Of a DNA stretch of 34,502 nt, positions 15,019 to 24,303 are shown in pieces. Below the pieces are notes generated by a model. It searched no databases and had not been told where the DNA came from. It worked only from the letters and a program-made list of their open reading frames with translations. The DNA is from Rhodospirillaceae bacterium. Its GTDB lineage: Bacteria > Pseudomonadota > Alphaproteobacteria > SHVZ01. The stretch covers positions 1 to 34,502 of the forward strand of contig JAEULB010000194.1 of the NCBI GenBank assembly GCA_016792585.1. Direction: 5' to 3'. The translations under genes were made by a program, and so were the position numbers. The number at the start of each line of letters is the position of its first letter. Within the stretch, counting starts at the first letter, position 1.

Positions 15019-15990
15019 TACTAGCTCGGCCCGAGCCGCCGTCGGCTGCGCCAGATGCAGGCGCATCACGATGTCCTGATCGTGATTGCCGAAGCCGCGG
15101 CCGAAGATGTTGACGCCGCCCGGGTGCTTGGCGCGCTCGTCGATGCCGATCTTGAGGCGGATCGAGTGGTGGGCGGCGAGATCGAGCTGCTTCAAAGTCA
15201 CGCGCGAGACCTTCGCCCCGTCGACGAAGCAGCCCTTGGCCGAGATGTTCCAGGTGGTGAGCTTGCCGTATTGCGAGCCTTCGAGCTTCCACCAGCGCGG
15301 CGTATAGAGGCCGCGCTTGTCGCCGAAGTCCCCCGGCGAGGTCCAGGTGCCGACCAGCACGTCGTTGACCCAGACGCTGATGTCGGAAGGCCAGTCGGCG
15401 TTGGTGCCGGGCACTTCGGAGGAGATCTCCATGCTGAACTCGATCGCCTCGACCTCGGCCTTGGCGATCTTGGCGTTGTTCGGGAACTTGTATTCGACAT
15501 GGCCGCGGCCGAACCACAGGAGCGCCGCCTGCATCCGGCTGGGATCCAGGAAGAGGTCGGGCACGTCGAGAAGGCCGATGATGCCTTCCGGCGAGCAGAG
15601 CCCGCACGGCGCGCTCACCTGGTAGCTGGTGTAGAGGCCGAGCGGCATCGCGACCTCGACCATCCGGTCCTGCTGCTGGGCCGAATGGCCGTCGAGACGG
15701 ATGAACACCTCGTCGTAGCGGGCCGAGCAGATCTTCTGCTGGCCCTTGCTCGCCTTGATCGTCTCGGTCCGGATCAGGTCGGCGTCGTCGAGCACCTGGA
15801 TGTTGGTGGCGATGGTCGACTGCGGCAGCTTGAGGGCCTTGCTGATCTCGTTGACGTTCATCGGTCCGTTCGAATGCAGCAGCCTGAGAATGCTGATGCG
15901 GATCGGCGAGGAGAGGCCCTTCAGCACCTCCATGCTGTCCTTGGGATCGATGGTCAGGATGTTTCGGCGCGGACTGCCGGCGAGGTTCAC
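15004..15990 (-). CDS. ArsR-type winged-helix regulator with C-terminal beta-rich (putative sugar-sensing) domain
   Basis: DNA-binding regulator, 328 residues, about three times a simple ArsR protein. Residues 20-100 form the winged helix: VLKGLSSPIRISILRLLHSN, then MNVNEISKALKLPQSTIATN as the helix-turn-helix. Residues 120-312 form a second domain rich in Trp, Gly and short strands, with CGLC at 129-132, FPNNAKI at 169-175, WPSDISVWVND at 200-210, GTWTSPGDFG at 214-223 and GGVNIFGRGFGN at 291-302. I recall similar two-domain regulators in Firmicutes near plant-glycan genes, but know of none characterised. Sugar sensing is inferred. The GTG start at 15990 has AGAGG; an ATG at 15933 is an alternative. 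It lies 95 bp upstream of the importer operon, same strand. Confidence 0.82.
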   Translation of the reverse strand: MNLAGSPRRNILTIDPKDSMEVLKGLSSPIRISILRLLHSNGPMNVNEISKALKLPQSTIATNIQVLDDADLIRTETIKASKGQQKICSARYDEVFIRLDGHSAQQQDRMVEVAMPLGLYTSYQVSAPCGLCSPEGIIGLLDVPDLFLDPSRMQAALLWFGRGHVEYKFPNNAKIAKAEVEAIEFSMEISSEVPGTNADWPSDISVWVNDVLVGTWTSPGDFGDKRGLYTPRWWKLEGSQYGKLTTWNISAKGCFVDGAKVSRVTLKQLDLAAHHSIRLKIGIDERAKHPGGVNIFGRGFGNHDQDIVMRLHLAQPTAARAELVNQIS

Positions 15991-16129
15991 GGACGGCCTC
16001 TGGCTAAGTGTGCGCGGAACCGTATCAGAAAATCGGGTTTCGTCCAGAAAAGCAGGAATGAAGCCCGGCGGTGTTCCCGGACGCGGCCGATTGCACTAGA
16101 GAAGGTCGCCCCGCCTGCAGGACCTCCCG

Positions 16130-17176
16130 ATGCCCAGCCCCCGCCCCGCCATCTTCATCGCGACGCCCCTCGAGCCCGAGCATGTCGCGCGCATCCGGTC
16201 GGTCGCCGGCGACCGCGCCGAGGTGATCGCCGAACCCGACCTGTGGCCGGAGCTCCGCTACGTCGCCGACCACAAGGGCAAGGACGGCTTCGCCCGCTCG
16301 GCCGAGCAGGAAGCCAGGTGGCGGAAGAATCTCAACCGCGCCGAGATCATCTGGGACTTCCCTCCGGACGCGGCCGACCTCGCCCATGCGCCCAATCTCA
16401 AATGGGTGCAGACCACCTCGTCCGGCGTCGGGCAGATGGTGAAGAAGCTCGGCGACAAGGCCGCGAACCTGCTGGTCACCACCGCCCGCGGCGTCCATGC
16501 GCAACCGCTGGCCGAGTTCGTGTTCTTAGGTCTCCTCACCCACATCAAGCGCCTCGACTTCCTCAAGCGCGAGCAGCAGGCGCATCGCTGGGAGCGCTAC
16601 TGCGGCGACGAGCTCGCCGGAAAGACGCTGGTGGTGATCGGCGCCGGCCAGGTCGGCGGACGTATCGCTGAGATCGGCAAGGCCTTCGGCATGCGCGTGC
16701 TGGCGGGCGTCCGCAGCGCCGGCGCCGGCCGTGCCGCCGAGATGGGCGTCGATGCCGTGTTCCCGCCGGATCGCCTGATGTCCGTGCTGCCCGAGGCCGA
16801 TGCGGTGGTCCTGATCGCTCCGCATACGCCGGAGACCGAGAACATGATCGACGCGAAGGCCATCGCCGCGATGAAGCACGGCGTGGTCTTCGTCAACATC
16901 GGCCGCGGCCTCTGCGTCGACGAGCAGGCGATGATCGAGAACCTGCGCACCGGCAAGATCGCGTTTGCGGCGCTCGACGTCGCCCGGATCGAGCCGTTGC
17001 CGGCGTCGAGCCCGCTCTGGGACATGCCGAACGTGCTGATCAGCCCACATTCGGCCAGCACTGTCGGCGCAGAGAACGGACGGATCGCCGACATCTTCTG
17101 TCACAACCTCCTCTGCTATCTCGACGGACGGCGGGCTGAGATGCGGAACGTCCTCGACAAGGCGCGTCTCTACTAG
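16130..17176 (+). CDS. D-isomer-specific 2-hydroxyacid dehydrogenase
   Basis: NAD(P)-dependent reductase/dehydrogenase of D-2-hydroxyacids, 348 residues. The nucleotide fold has GAGQVGGR at 171-178. The catalytic set is Arg259 (NIGRG), Glu288 (DVARIEPLP) and His307 (SPHSAS). The length is a little above the family average, with a charged insertion at 48-68. It is the first gene of a nine-gene plus-strand run: the amidase follows after 3 bp, then an importer and a dioxygenase. That context fits a catabolic step on a hydroxyacid freed from an imported amide, but this is inference. The divergent gap to the regulator is 139 bp. I see no convincing promoter in it. Confidence 0.92.
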   Translation: MPSPRPAIFIATPLEPEHVARIRSVAGDRAEVIAEPDLWPELRYVADHKGKDGFARSAEQEARWRKNLNRAEIIWDFPPDAADLAHAPNLKWVQTTSSGVGQMVKKLGDKAANLLVTTARGVHAQPLAEFVFLGLLTHIKRLDFLKREQQAHRWERYCGDELAGKTLVVIGAGQVGGRIAEIGKAFGMRVLAGVRSAGAGRAAEMGVDAVFPPDRLMSVLPEADAVVLIAPHTPETENMIDAKAIAAMKHGVVFVNIGRGLCVDEQAMIENLRTGKIAFAALDVARIEPLPASSPLWDMPNVLISPHSASTVGAENGRIADIFCHNLLCYLDGRRAEMRNVLDKARLY

Positions 17177-17179
17177 GCG

Positions 17180-18700
17180 ATGGCCGGCGAGCTGACCGAA
17201 GCGGGCGTCGCCGAGCTCTCGCGCCGGATCGAGCGTCGCGAGATCTCGCCGGTCGAGCTTGCCGACGCCTGCCTCGCGCGCATCGAGCGGCTGGATCTGG
17301 CCATCGGCGCCTTCGTCGAGATCACGAGCGATCGCGTGCGCGTCGCGGCGCGCGAGGCCGAGCGCGAGATCATGGCCGGCCGCCGTCTCGGCCCGCTGCA
17401 CGGCATCCCGGTCGGGATCAAGGACATCGTCGACGTCCAGGGATACAGGACCACCTGCGGCTCGCGCCTTCTCTCGAACAACGTCGCGACCAGGAACGCC
17501 GCCTCGGTCGACCGTCTTCTCGCCGCGGGTGCGATCGTGCTCGGTAAGACCGCGACTTACGAGTTCGCGACCGGTGGTCCGTCGTTCGACCTGCCCTGGC
17601 CGCCGACCCGCAACCCGTGGAACCTCGATCACGGCTCCGGCGGATCGAGCACCGGCTCCGCCGCCTCGGTCGCCGCCTGCATGGTGCCGCTGGCGGTGGG
17701 ATCCGATACCGGCGGATCGATCCGGGTGCCCGCGTCCTATTGCGGGCTGACGGGGCTCAAGCCGAGCTACGGCCTCGTCGACACCGCCGGCGTCTGGCCG
17801 CTGGCGCCGAGCTTCGATACGGTCGGCCTGCTCTGCCGCAGCGCCGACGACGCCGCGATCGGCTTTGGGGCGCTGACCGGGAACGGCGTCACGCTTATCG
17901 ACGGCTTGCGCGGACTTCGCATCGGCCTGGCACGAAGCCACTACGACGGCGCCCGCGCCGAACTCGTCCAGGCGATCGACGAGGCGGTCGTCGTCTTGCG
18001 CAATCTCGGCGCCATCGTCGAGGATGCCACGCTGCCGGACCTCGACGACTACGGCACCTGCTCGCGCGCCATCACCGCGGCCGAGGCCTTCGCCGTGCAT
18101 CGCGACGCGCTCGTCGAGGATCCCGACGTGTTCGGCGAGATGTTTCGCTATCGCGTGCTGCCGGGCGCGCTGGTGCAAGGTGCCGACTATGTCGCCGCGC
18201 AATGGCTCCGGCGGAAGCTGATCGAACAGACCCTCGCCCCCCTCGAGCGCTTCGACGTGCTGCTGAGCGCGAGCACGCTCGGGCCGGCACCGGCCTTCGC
18301 CACGATGTCCTATGGCGGACGGCTGAAACCGTTCCCGACCATCGCCTTCAGCCTGACCGGACTGCCGGCGATCTCGATCTGCTGCGGCTTCGCGCCGAAC
18401 GGTCTGCCGCTGAGCCTGCAGATCGTCGGCCGACCCCAAGCCGAAGCGACGATCCTCGGCGTCGCCCATGCCTATCAGGGCGCGACCGACTGGCATCGGC
18501 GGCGGCCGGCGCTCGATCCCGATGCGCGATCGACCTCGCGGATGCCCGACTGGTCGCCCGCCGAGATCCGCGAGGATCCGGCGGTCGACCGCCTGATCGA
18601 CGCCTGCCTCGCCCTGCACGGCTTGCGGCTTTCCGATCGCCAGTGTCGGCAGCTGCGCGAGGGTGCGGCGTCGGTCCTGCGCAAAGCTGTTTCAGCCTGA
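17180..18700 (+). CDS. Amidase signature family hydrolase
   Basis: Cytoplasmic amide hydrolase of the amidase signature family (fold shared with GatA), 506 residues. The Ser-cisSer-Lys triad is visible: Lys81 in GIPVGIKDIVD, Ser156 in GSGGSSTGS and Ser180 in GSDTGGSIR. The signature motif has Thr where most members have Gly (GGSSTGS instead of GGSSGGS). It is not a GatA of tRNA amidation by context, since no gatB or gatC is present. It follows the D-2-hydroxyacid dehydrogenase by 3 bp and precedes a Dpp-type importer, so its substrate may be what the importer brings in. Start ATG at 17180 has a weak ribosome site, suggesting coupling. Confidence 0.93.
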   Translation: MAGELTEAGVAELSRRIERREISPVELADACLARIERLDLAIGAFVEITSDRVRVAAREAEREIMAGRRLGPLHGIPVGIKDIVDVQGYRTTCGSRLLSNNVATRNAASVDRLLAAGAIVLGKTATYEFATGGPSFDLPWPPTRNPWNLDHGSGGSSTGSAASVAACMVPLAVGSDTGGSIRVPASYCGLTGLKPSYGLVDTAGVWPLAPSFDTVGLLCRSADDAAIGFGALTGNGVTLIDGLRGLRIGLARSHYDGARAELVQAIDEAVVVLRNLGAIVEDATLPDLDDYGTCSRAITAAEAFAVHRDALVEDPDVFGEMFRYRVLPGALVQGADYVAAQWLRRKLIEQTLAPLERFDVLLSASTLGPAPAFATMSYGGRLKPFPTIAFSLTGLPAISICCGFAPNGLPLSLQIVGRPQAEATILGVAHAYQGATDWHRRRPALDPDARSTSRMPDWSPAEIREDPAVDRLIDACLALHGLRLSDRQCRQLREGAASVLRKAVSA

Positions 18701-18766
18701 CCTACGGCTTGTAAGCGGCGGCCGATCCAGGGGAGAATGCCGGCCAGCCACCCGGGGAGGGTATCC

Positions 18767-20419
18767 ATGACCATGCGTCGCGTCGTCTCGGCGAGCCTTG
18801 CCGCCGTGTCCGCCTGCATCCTGACCGCTTCCGTCGCATCCGCTCAGGATGCCAAGCCGCAGCTGGGCGGCGAGCTCATCTATGCCCAGGCTGGCGAGCA
18901 GTTCTCGCTGTTTCCGGGGCGTAACCTCGACAGCGGCGCGCAGGACGTCTGGCTCTATGCCTGCGAGAACCTGGTCGAGATGAAGGAGGACGGCACGGTC
19001 GCACCGTGGCTGGCGAAGAGCTGGACCGTCTCGCAGGATCGCAAGAAGTACACCTTCCAGCTCGAACAGGGCGTCAAGTTCCACGACGGCTCGCCGTTCA
19101 ACGCCGAGGCCGTCGCCTTCGTCTACAACGAGGCGAAGGCCAAGAAGTTCATCTATTCGAGCATCCTCGAGGGCTTCGAGGCCGCCAAGGCCGAGAGCGA
19201 GAACGAAGTCTCGATGACCTTCAGCTCGCCATTCGCCGCCCTGATCCCGAACCTGGCGTACCGCCCGCTCTGCATCTTCAGCCCGACCGCCTACAAGACG
19301 AAGGGCGAGCAGTGGATGGCGACGAATATCGTCGGCACGGGCCCCTTCATCCAGAAGGAGTTCGTGAAGGGCGAGCACATCCGCTTCGTCAAGAACCCGG
19401 ACTACTGGCAGAAGGGCAAGCCCTATCTCGACGCGGTCAAGATCATCAACGTCCCCGATCCCGCCATCCGCTCGGCGATGCTGGAGAAGGGCGAGATCGA
19501 CCGTACCGTTCGCCTCAACGACTTCGACCTGGCCAGGCTCGAGAAGAACAAGGACGTGAAGATCCGCGTGGTGCCGAGCACGCGGCAGTACTACATCGCG
19601 CTCAACCACATGGTGCCGGCCTTCGCCAACGTGAACGTGCGGAAGGCCTTCAACTACGCGATGGACAAGACCGGCATCGTGAAAAGCGTCTTCGCCGATC
19701 GCGGCGCGGTGCTCGCCAAGGCCCCGACGCTGTCGCCGGGCGTCTACGGCTATACCGAGATGACCAATCCGGGCGAGGACACGATCTTTCCGTTCAACCT
19801 GGCGCGCGCCAAGGAGCTGATGAAGAACGGCGGCTACGAGGATCGCAACAAGGACGGCATCGTCGAGGACGCGAAGGGCAACAAGCTGTCCCTCAACCTG
19901 TTTACCCGCCGCGGCGGCACGCAGGGCGACTTCCAGGTGGCGCAGCTGATCCAGACCTTCCTCAAGGACCTAGGCGTCGAGGTCCGCATCCAGGTTCTGG
20001 AGAGCGCTGCCTTCGGCGATGCGATCAAGCTCGGACCCACGGAAGCCAAGTACGACATGGCGCTGCTCTCCTGGGGCATCCCGACGGCAGATCCGGACGA
20101 GCCGATGATGCTGTTCACGCTGACCCAGGCGTGGAAGCCGGTCGGCTCCAACCGCATGTTCTACTCGAGCGAGGAGGTCGACCGCCTCTCGATGCTGGCG
20201 CATTCGGAAGTCGACGACGCCAAGCGCAAGGGATACGTCAAGCAGTGGATGGGCGAGCTGCTGCGTGACGCACCCGTCGTCTTCCTGCCGGTGCTGGCTC
20301 TCAACCTCGGCAGCCGCACCTATCTCAAGGACGATCGCATCCTGTCCGTCGACAACTACCCGGCACCGTTCGCCTGGTTCGACAAGGACGAGATGAAGAA
20401 GCAGAACATCCGCCGCTAG
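18767..20419 (+). CDS. Extracellular solute-binding protein family 5 (Dpp-type)
   Basis: Periplasmic binding protein for the importer that follows, 550 residues. A Sec signal peptide covers 1-26 (SVASA-QD). Family 5 features include FQLEQGVKFHDGSPFNAEAV, NIVGTGPFIQKEF, NPDYWQKGKPYLDAV and NVNVRKAFNYAMDK. The ATG at 18767 is used because GGGGAGGG ends 5 bases before it; an in-frame ATG two codons later is possible, and an earlier ATG at 18737 would lengthen the leader unnaturally. It lies 66 bp after the amidase gene and 76 bp before the DppB-type gene, with a 13-bp stem-loop in between. Peptides, opines, glutathione-like or other amide ligands are all possible. Confidence 0.92.
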   Translation: MTMRRVVSASLAAVSACILTASVASAQDAKPQLGGELIYAQAGEQFSLFPGRNLDSGAQDVWLYACENLVEMKEDGTVAPWLAKSWTVSQDRKKYTFQLEQGVKFHDGSPFNAEAVAFVYNEAKAKKFIYSSILEGFEAAKAESENEVSMTFSSPFAALIPNLAYRPLCIFSPTAYKTKGEQWMATNIVGTGPFIQKEFVKGEHIRFVKNPDYWQKGKPYLDAVKIINVPDPAIRSAMLEKGEIDRTVRLNDFDLARLEKNKDVKIRVVPSTRQYYIALNHMVPAFANVNVRKAFNYAMDKTGIVKSVFADRGAVLAKAPTLSPGVYGYTEMTNPGEDTIFPFNLARAKELMKNGGYEDRNKDGIVEDAKGNKLSLNLFTRRGGTQGDFQVAQLIQTFLKDLGVEVRIQVLESAAFGDAIKLGPTEAKYDMALLSWGIPTADPDEPMMLFTLTQAWKPVGSNRMFYSSEEVDRLSMLAHSEVDDAKRKGYVKQWMGELLRDAPVVFLPVLALNLGSRTYLKDDRILSVDNYPAPFAWFDKDEMKKQNIRR

Positions 20420-20437
20420 CCGTCGTCTTTCGACATC

Positions 20438-20469
20438 ATCGGCCTCCGCCTGTATCGGCGGAGGCCGAT
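20438..20469 (+). promoter_or_regulatory. Intercistronic stem-loop after the binding-protein gene
   Basis: Perfect 13-bp inverted repeat ATCGGCCTCCGCC / GGCGGAGGCCGAT with a 6-base loop (TGTATC), 18 bases after the binding-protein stop and 26 bases before the DppB-type ATG. No U-tract follows (CTTCTCCC), so partial termination or mRNA protection is likely. It is the strongest of the three such hairpins in the window. Confidence 0.7.
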
Positions 20470-20495
20470 CTTCTCCCGAACGCCCGAGACCCCGG

Positions 20496-21416
20496 ATGAC
20501 CCGCCTGATCATCGGCCGCCTGCTGTTCATGGTGCCGGCGGCGCTCGGGATCATCACCTTCCTGTTCGCGCTCTTTCACCTGATCCCGGGCGACCCGGCG
20601 ATCATGCTGGCCGGCGACAACGCGCCGCGCTCGGTGGTGGATGCGATCCGCGAGGCCTACGGCTTCGACCAGCCGCTTCACGTCCAGTACGGGCGCTACA
20701 TGGCCAAGGTGCTGCAGGGCGACCTCGGCATCTCGAACTACAGCCGCGATCCGGTGGTCAACTCGGTGATCCCCCGGATCATCAACACCGCCCAGCTCGC
20801 GTTCTTGTCAATGCTGTTCGCGATGATCGTCAGCCTGGTTCTCGGCTGCGTCTCGGCGATGTACTGGAACCGGCCGCTCGACAAGGTCGTCACCGTCGTC
20901 GCCTTGCTCGGCATCTGCACCCCGGTGTTCGTCTCGGGCCTGCTCGCGATCTACTTCTTCTCGATCTACTTGGGATGGCTGCCGATCAGCGGCATGTCGA
21001 GCTGGCGGCATTTCATCCTGCCGGTGATCACGCTCGGCGCCTTTCAGGCCGCGGTGCTGACCCGGATGGTCCGCTCCTGCATGGTCGATGCGCTCGGCAA
21101 GGACTACATCGTCACGGCTCGGGCCAAGGGCGCGCCGGAATTCCTGGTCGTGTTCAAGCACGCGCTCCGGAACGCGCTGCTGCCGATCGTGACCCTGTTC
21201 GGGCTCGGCCTCGGCCATACGCTCGGCGGCTCGGTGGTGACCGAGACGATCTTCAACTGGCCGGGCCTCGGCCGCCTGATGGTCAACTCGATCCTGACTC
21301 GCGATCTGCCGATCACCCAGGGCGCGATCTTCTTCTTCGCGATGATCTTCATCCTGGTGAACATGATCGTCGACCTGGTCTATGCCTGGGTCGATCCGAG
21401 GATCCGCTATGACTGA
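20496..21416 (+). CDS. Dipeptide-type ABC importer permease, DppB type
   Basis: First membrane subunit of the Dpp-type importer, 306 residues. An N-terminal helix at about 5-29 ends in LIPGDPA (29-35), the hallmark loop of DppB/OppB. The cytoplasmic coupling region includes DYIVTARAKGAPEFLVVFKH, and FNWPGLGRLM near 250 and VDPRIRYD at the end are typical. The start ATG at 20496 has only a weak ribosome site after the hairpin. The next gene follows after 16 bp. Family assignment is firm. Confidence 0.95.
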   Translation: MTRLIIGRLLFMVPAALGIITFLFALFHLIPGDPAIMLAGDNAPRSVVDAIREAYGFDQPLHVQYGRYMAKVLQGDLGISNYSRDPVVNSVIPRIINTAQLAFLSMLFAMIVSLVLGCVSAMYWNRPLDKVVTVVALLGICTPVFVSGLLAIYFFSIYLGWLPISGMSSWRHFILPVITLGAFQAAVLTRMVRSCMVDALGKDYIVTARAKGAPEFLVVFKHALRNALLPIVTLFGLGLGHTLGGSVVTETIFNWPGLGRLMVNSILTRDLPITQGAIFFFAMIFILVNMIVDLVYAWVDPRIRYD

Positions 21417-21432
21417 GCGGCGGATCTAGGCC

Positions 21433-22266
21433 ATGGAATTCCTCCGCCGCTATCGCCGCGACACGGTCGGCCTGTTCTTCGGCGTGCTGCTGCTGATCCT
21501 CTATGCGGTCGCGCTGACCGCGCATTGGATCACCCCGGCCGACCCGATGGCGGTCAACCTGCGCGAGGTGTTCTCCCCGCCCTCGGCCAAGCACTGGCTC
21601 GGCACCGACCAGTTCGGCCGCGACGTGCTTTCCCGCGTGATCCTGGCGACCCAGGTAACCGTCAAGGTCACCAGCTTCGCCTGCCTGTTCGCGGTCCTCG
21701 TCGGTGTGCCGATCGGCATGTTCGTAGGCTATCGCGGCGGCTGGGTGGAAGCGGTCGCGATGCGGCTGACCGACATGCTGCTGATCTTCCCGATCATCAT
21801 GCTGGCGATCGTGATCGTGGTGGTCTCGGGTCCGACCGAAACCGGCGTCGTGATCGCGCTTGGGATCGCCCAGGCGCCGACCTTCATCCGGATCGCCCGC
21901 GGCGTAACGCTCGCGGCCAAGGAAGAGCTCTATGTCGAGGCGGCGATCGCCGCCGGCTCCGGCTGGCCGCATATCCTCGTCCGGCACATCTGGCCCAACA
22001 TCTCGACGCCGATCATCGTCCAGGCGACGCTGACGCTCCCGGTCTTCGTGCTGAACGCGTCAGCCTTGAGCTATCTCGGACTCGGCGTTCAGCCGCCGAC
22101 GCCGGAATGGGGCCAGATGCTGAACGAGGCCAAGGACCATCTGATCACCTCGCCCTATCTGATCGTCGGTCCGGCGCTGGCGCTGGTGGTGTTCGTGCTC
22201 TCGGCCAACCTGGTCGGCGACGCCGTCCAGGAGACGCTCAATCCGAAGCTGAAGAAGCGGAAGTGA
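21433..22266 (+). CDS. Dipeptide-type ABC importer permease, DppC type
   Basis: Second membrane subunit, 277 residues. An N-terminal basic stretch and helix (about 12-30) are followed by HWLGTDQFGRDVLSR at 54-68, the standard DppC signature. The EAA-like loop (EELYVEAAIAAGSGWPHIL) contacts the ATPases. LSYLGLGVQPPTPEWG near 210-225 is also a family mark. It starts 16 bp after DppB and ends one base before the DppD-type ATG (GGAAGTGAG ribosome site), consistent with one operon. Confidence 0.95.
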   Translation: MEFLRRYRRDTVGLFFGVLLLILYAVALTAHWITPADPMAVNLREVFSPPSAKHWLGTDQFGRDVLSRVILATQVTVKVTSFACLFAVLVGVPIGMFVGYRGGWVEAVAMRLTDMLLIFPIIMLAIVIVVVSGPTETGVVIALGIAQAPTFIRIARGVTLAAKEELYVEAAIAAGSGWPHILVRHIWPNISTPIIVQATLTLPVFVLNASALSYLGLGVQPPTPEWGQMLNEAKDHLITSPYLIVGPALALVVFVLSANLVGDAVQETLNPKLKKRK

Positions 22267-22267
22267 G

Positions 22268-23266
22268 ATGAGCGTCGACCCGCTGATCGAGGTCAAGGAT
22301 CTCAAGGTTCATTTCCACACCGAGGACGGCGTGGCGCGTGCGGTCGACGGCGTCGGCTTCTCGATCGCGCCCGAACGCACCTTAGGCGTCGTCGGCGAAA
22401 GCGGCTGCGGCAAGTCGGTGACCGCCCGCGCGGTCATGGGGTTGATCGAGGCGCCGGGAAAGATCGAGCAGGGCGAGATCCTGCTTCGCCATAACGGCCG
22501 GACGGTCGACATCGCCAAGCTCGATCCGCGCGGAGCCGAGATCCGTGGCATCCGCGGCACCGAGATCGCGATGATCTTCCAAGAGCCGATGACCTCGCTG
22601 AACCCGGTATTCCGGATCGGCGACCAGATCGTCGAGGCGATCCTGCTGCACGAGAAGATCGGCCGTGCCGCCGCCCGCGAGCGCGCGGTCGAGCTTCTGG
22701 CCGCGGTCGGCATCCCGCTTCCGCGCCAGCGCTTCGAGCAGTTCCCGCACCAGCTTTCCGGCGGCATGCGCCAGCGCGCGATGATCGCGATGGCGATGTC
22801 GTGCAACCCGAAGCTCCTGATCGCCGACGAGCCGACGACCGCGCTCGACGTCACCATCCAGGCCCAGGTCATGGACCTGATGAACGCGCTCCGCCGCGAC
22901 TTCAACACCGCGATCATGTTCATCACACACGATCTCGGCGTGATCGCCGGCATGGCCGACGACGTGGTGGTGATGTATCTCGGCCGGATCGTCGAGAGCG
23001 GCCCGGTCCGCGAGATCTTCCGCAACCCGAAGCATCCCTACACCCAGGGACTGATGGGCTCGATCCCTTCGCTCGCCGACTGGGGCGTTCGGCGCCTGAC
23101 CGCGATCGACGGCGTCGTCCCCTCGCCTTTCGCGGTCCCGCAAGGCTGCGGATTCGCGCCCCGCTGCCCGCATGCGATGGAGATCTGCCGGACCCGCAGC
23201 CCCGATCTCGCCGAGGTCGCTCCTGGCCACGCCGCCGCCTGCTTCCTCAACCAGGTCCCGACATGA
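22268..23266 (+). CDS. Dipeptide-type ABC importer ATPase, DppD type
   Basis: ATP-hydrolysing subunit, 332 residues. Walker A GESGCGKS is at 43-50, Q-loop [10 protein letters not shown] at 104-113, signature LSGGM at 163-167, Walker B LLIADEP at 183-189, then the THDLGV switch. The C-terminal oligopeptide extension ends with the cysteine pattern [14 protein letters not shown], which in some Dpp/Opp ATPases holds an iron-sulfur cluster. The TGA overlaps the next ATPase's ATG (ATGA). It forms a heterodimer with the DppF-type subunit. Confidence 0.95.
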   Translation: MSVDPLIEVKDLKVHFHTEDGVARAVDGVGFSIAPERTLGVVGESGCGKSVTARAVMGLIEAPGKIEQGEILLRHNGRTVDIAKLDPRGAEIRGIRGTEIAMIFQEPMTSLNPVFRIGDQIVEAILLHEKIGRAAARERAVELLAAVGIPLPRQRFEQFPHQLSGGMRQRAMIAMAMSCNPKLLIADEPTTALDVTIQAQVMDLMNALRRDFNTAIMFITHDLGVIAGMADDVVVMYLGRIVESGPVREIFRNPKHPYTQGLMGSIPSLADWGVRRLTAIDGVVPSPFAVPQGCGFAPRCPHAMEICRTRSPDLAEVAPGHAAACFLNQVPT

Positions 23267-24282
23267 GCGACGATACGCTGCTCGAAGTCCGCGGCCTTCG
23301 GAAGTACTTCCCGATCAGGAAGGGCGTGCTCCAGCGCACGGTCGCCGAGGTCAAGGCGGTCGACGGTGTCGACCTGGCGGTGAAGATCGGAGAGACCGTC
23401 GGCCTGGTCGGCGAGAGCGGCTGCGGCAAGACCACGACGGGCCGCGCGATCCTCCGGCTCACCGAGCCAACATCCGGCGAGATCCTGTTCCGCGGCCGCG
23501 ACGACGCCCGGATGATCGATGTGGCGACCGCCTCTCCGGCGCGGCTGAAGGAGCTGCGCCGCGACATGCAGATCATCTTCCAGGACCCCTACTCTTCGCT
23601 GAACCCCCGGATGACCGTCGGCGAGATCGTCGCCGAGCCCCTGCAGATCCAGGGGCTGATGGGACGGGCAGAGCGCGAAGCGCGTGCGCTCGATCTGCTC
23701 AAGGCGGTCGGCCTCTCCGAGGATCATTCGAGACGCTTCCCGCACGAATTCTCCGGCGGCCAGCGCCAGCGCATCGGGATTGCCCGCGCGCTCGCGCTCA
23801 ATCCGAAGCTGATCATATGCGACGAACCGGTCTCCGCCCTCGACGTCTCGATCCAGGCGCAGGTGATCAACCTGCTGCAGGATCTGCAGGAGCGGTTCGG
23901 GCTCACCTACCTATTCATCGCCCACGACCTTTCGGTGGTGAAGCACATCTCCAACCGGGTCGCGGTGATGTACCTCGGCCGCATCGTCGAGCTGGCCTCG
24001 ACCCGCGAGCTGTTCGAGAACCCGAAGCATCCCTATACCGAGGCGCTGATGTCGGCGGTGCCGGTCGCCGACCCGGACTTCAAGGTCGAGCGGATCCCGC
24101 TCGAAGGCGACGTGCCGAGCCCGGTCGATCCGCCGAAGGGTTGCCACTTCCACCCGCGCTGCCGCTATGCACAGGATATCTGCCGCAACGAGGTGCCGGC
24201 CTACCGGCAAGTCGCCTCGGCTCATTTCGCCAGCTGCCATCGGGCAGACGAGCTGGGCCTGCGCGGGCTAAAATCGTCCTGA
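23263..24282 (+). CDS. Dipeptide-type ABC importer ATPase, DppF type
   Basis: Second ATPase, 339 residues. Walker A GESGCGKT is at 50-57, Q-loop [10 protein letters not shown] at 106-115, signature FSGGQ at 163-167 (Phe for Leu), Walker B LIICDEP at 183-189, and AHDLSV switch. The linker [14 protein letters not shown] is typical of DppF, and the C-terminus has [14 protein letters not shown]. The ATG at 23263 overlaps the DppD-type stop by 4 bases; the much longer open frame upstream is a shadow. A dioxygenase gene follows after 21 bp. Confidence 0.95.
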   Translation: MSDDTLLEVRGLRKYFPIRKGVLQRTVAEVKAVDGVDLAVKIGETVGLVGESGCGKTTTGRAILRLTEPTSGEILFRGRDDARMIDVATASPARLKELRRDMQIIFQDPYSSLNPRMTVGEIVAEPLQIQGLMGRAEREARALDLLKAVGLSEDHSRRFPHEFSGGQRQRIGIARALALNPKLIICDEPVSALDVSIQAQVINLLQDLQERFGLTYLFIAHDLSVVKHISNRVAVMYLGRIVELASTRELFENPKHPYTEALMSAVPVADPDFKVERIPLEGDVPSPVDPPKGCHFHPRCRYAQDICRNEVPAYRQVASAHFASCHRADELGLRGLKSS

Positions 24283-24303
24283 GGTAACACGGAGGGGTCA
24301 TCG

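Noticed and set aside
16526..18619. A 697-codon minus-strand frame opposite the D-2-hydroxyacid dehydrogenase and amidase genes
   Set aside because: Both plus-strand genes have full catalytic motifs; the opposite frame is a codon-bias shadow.
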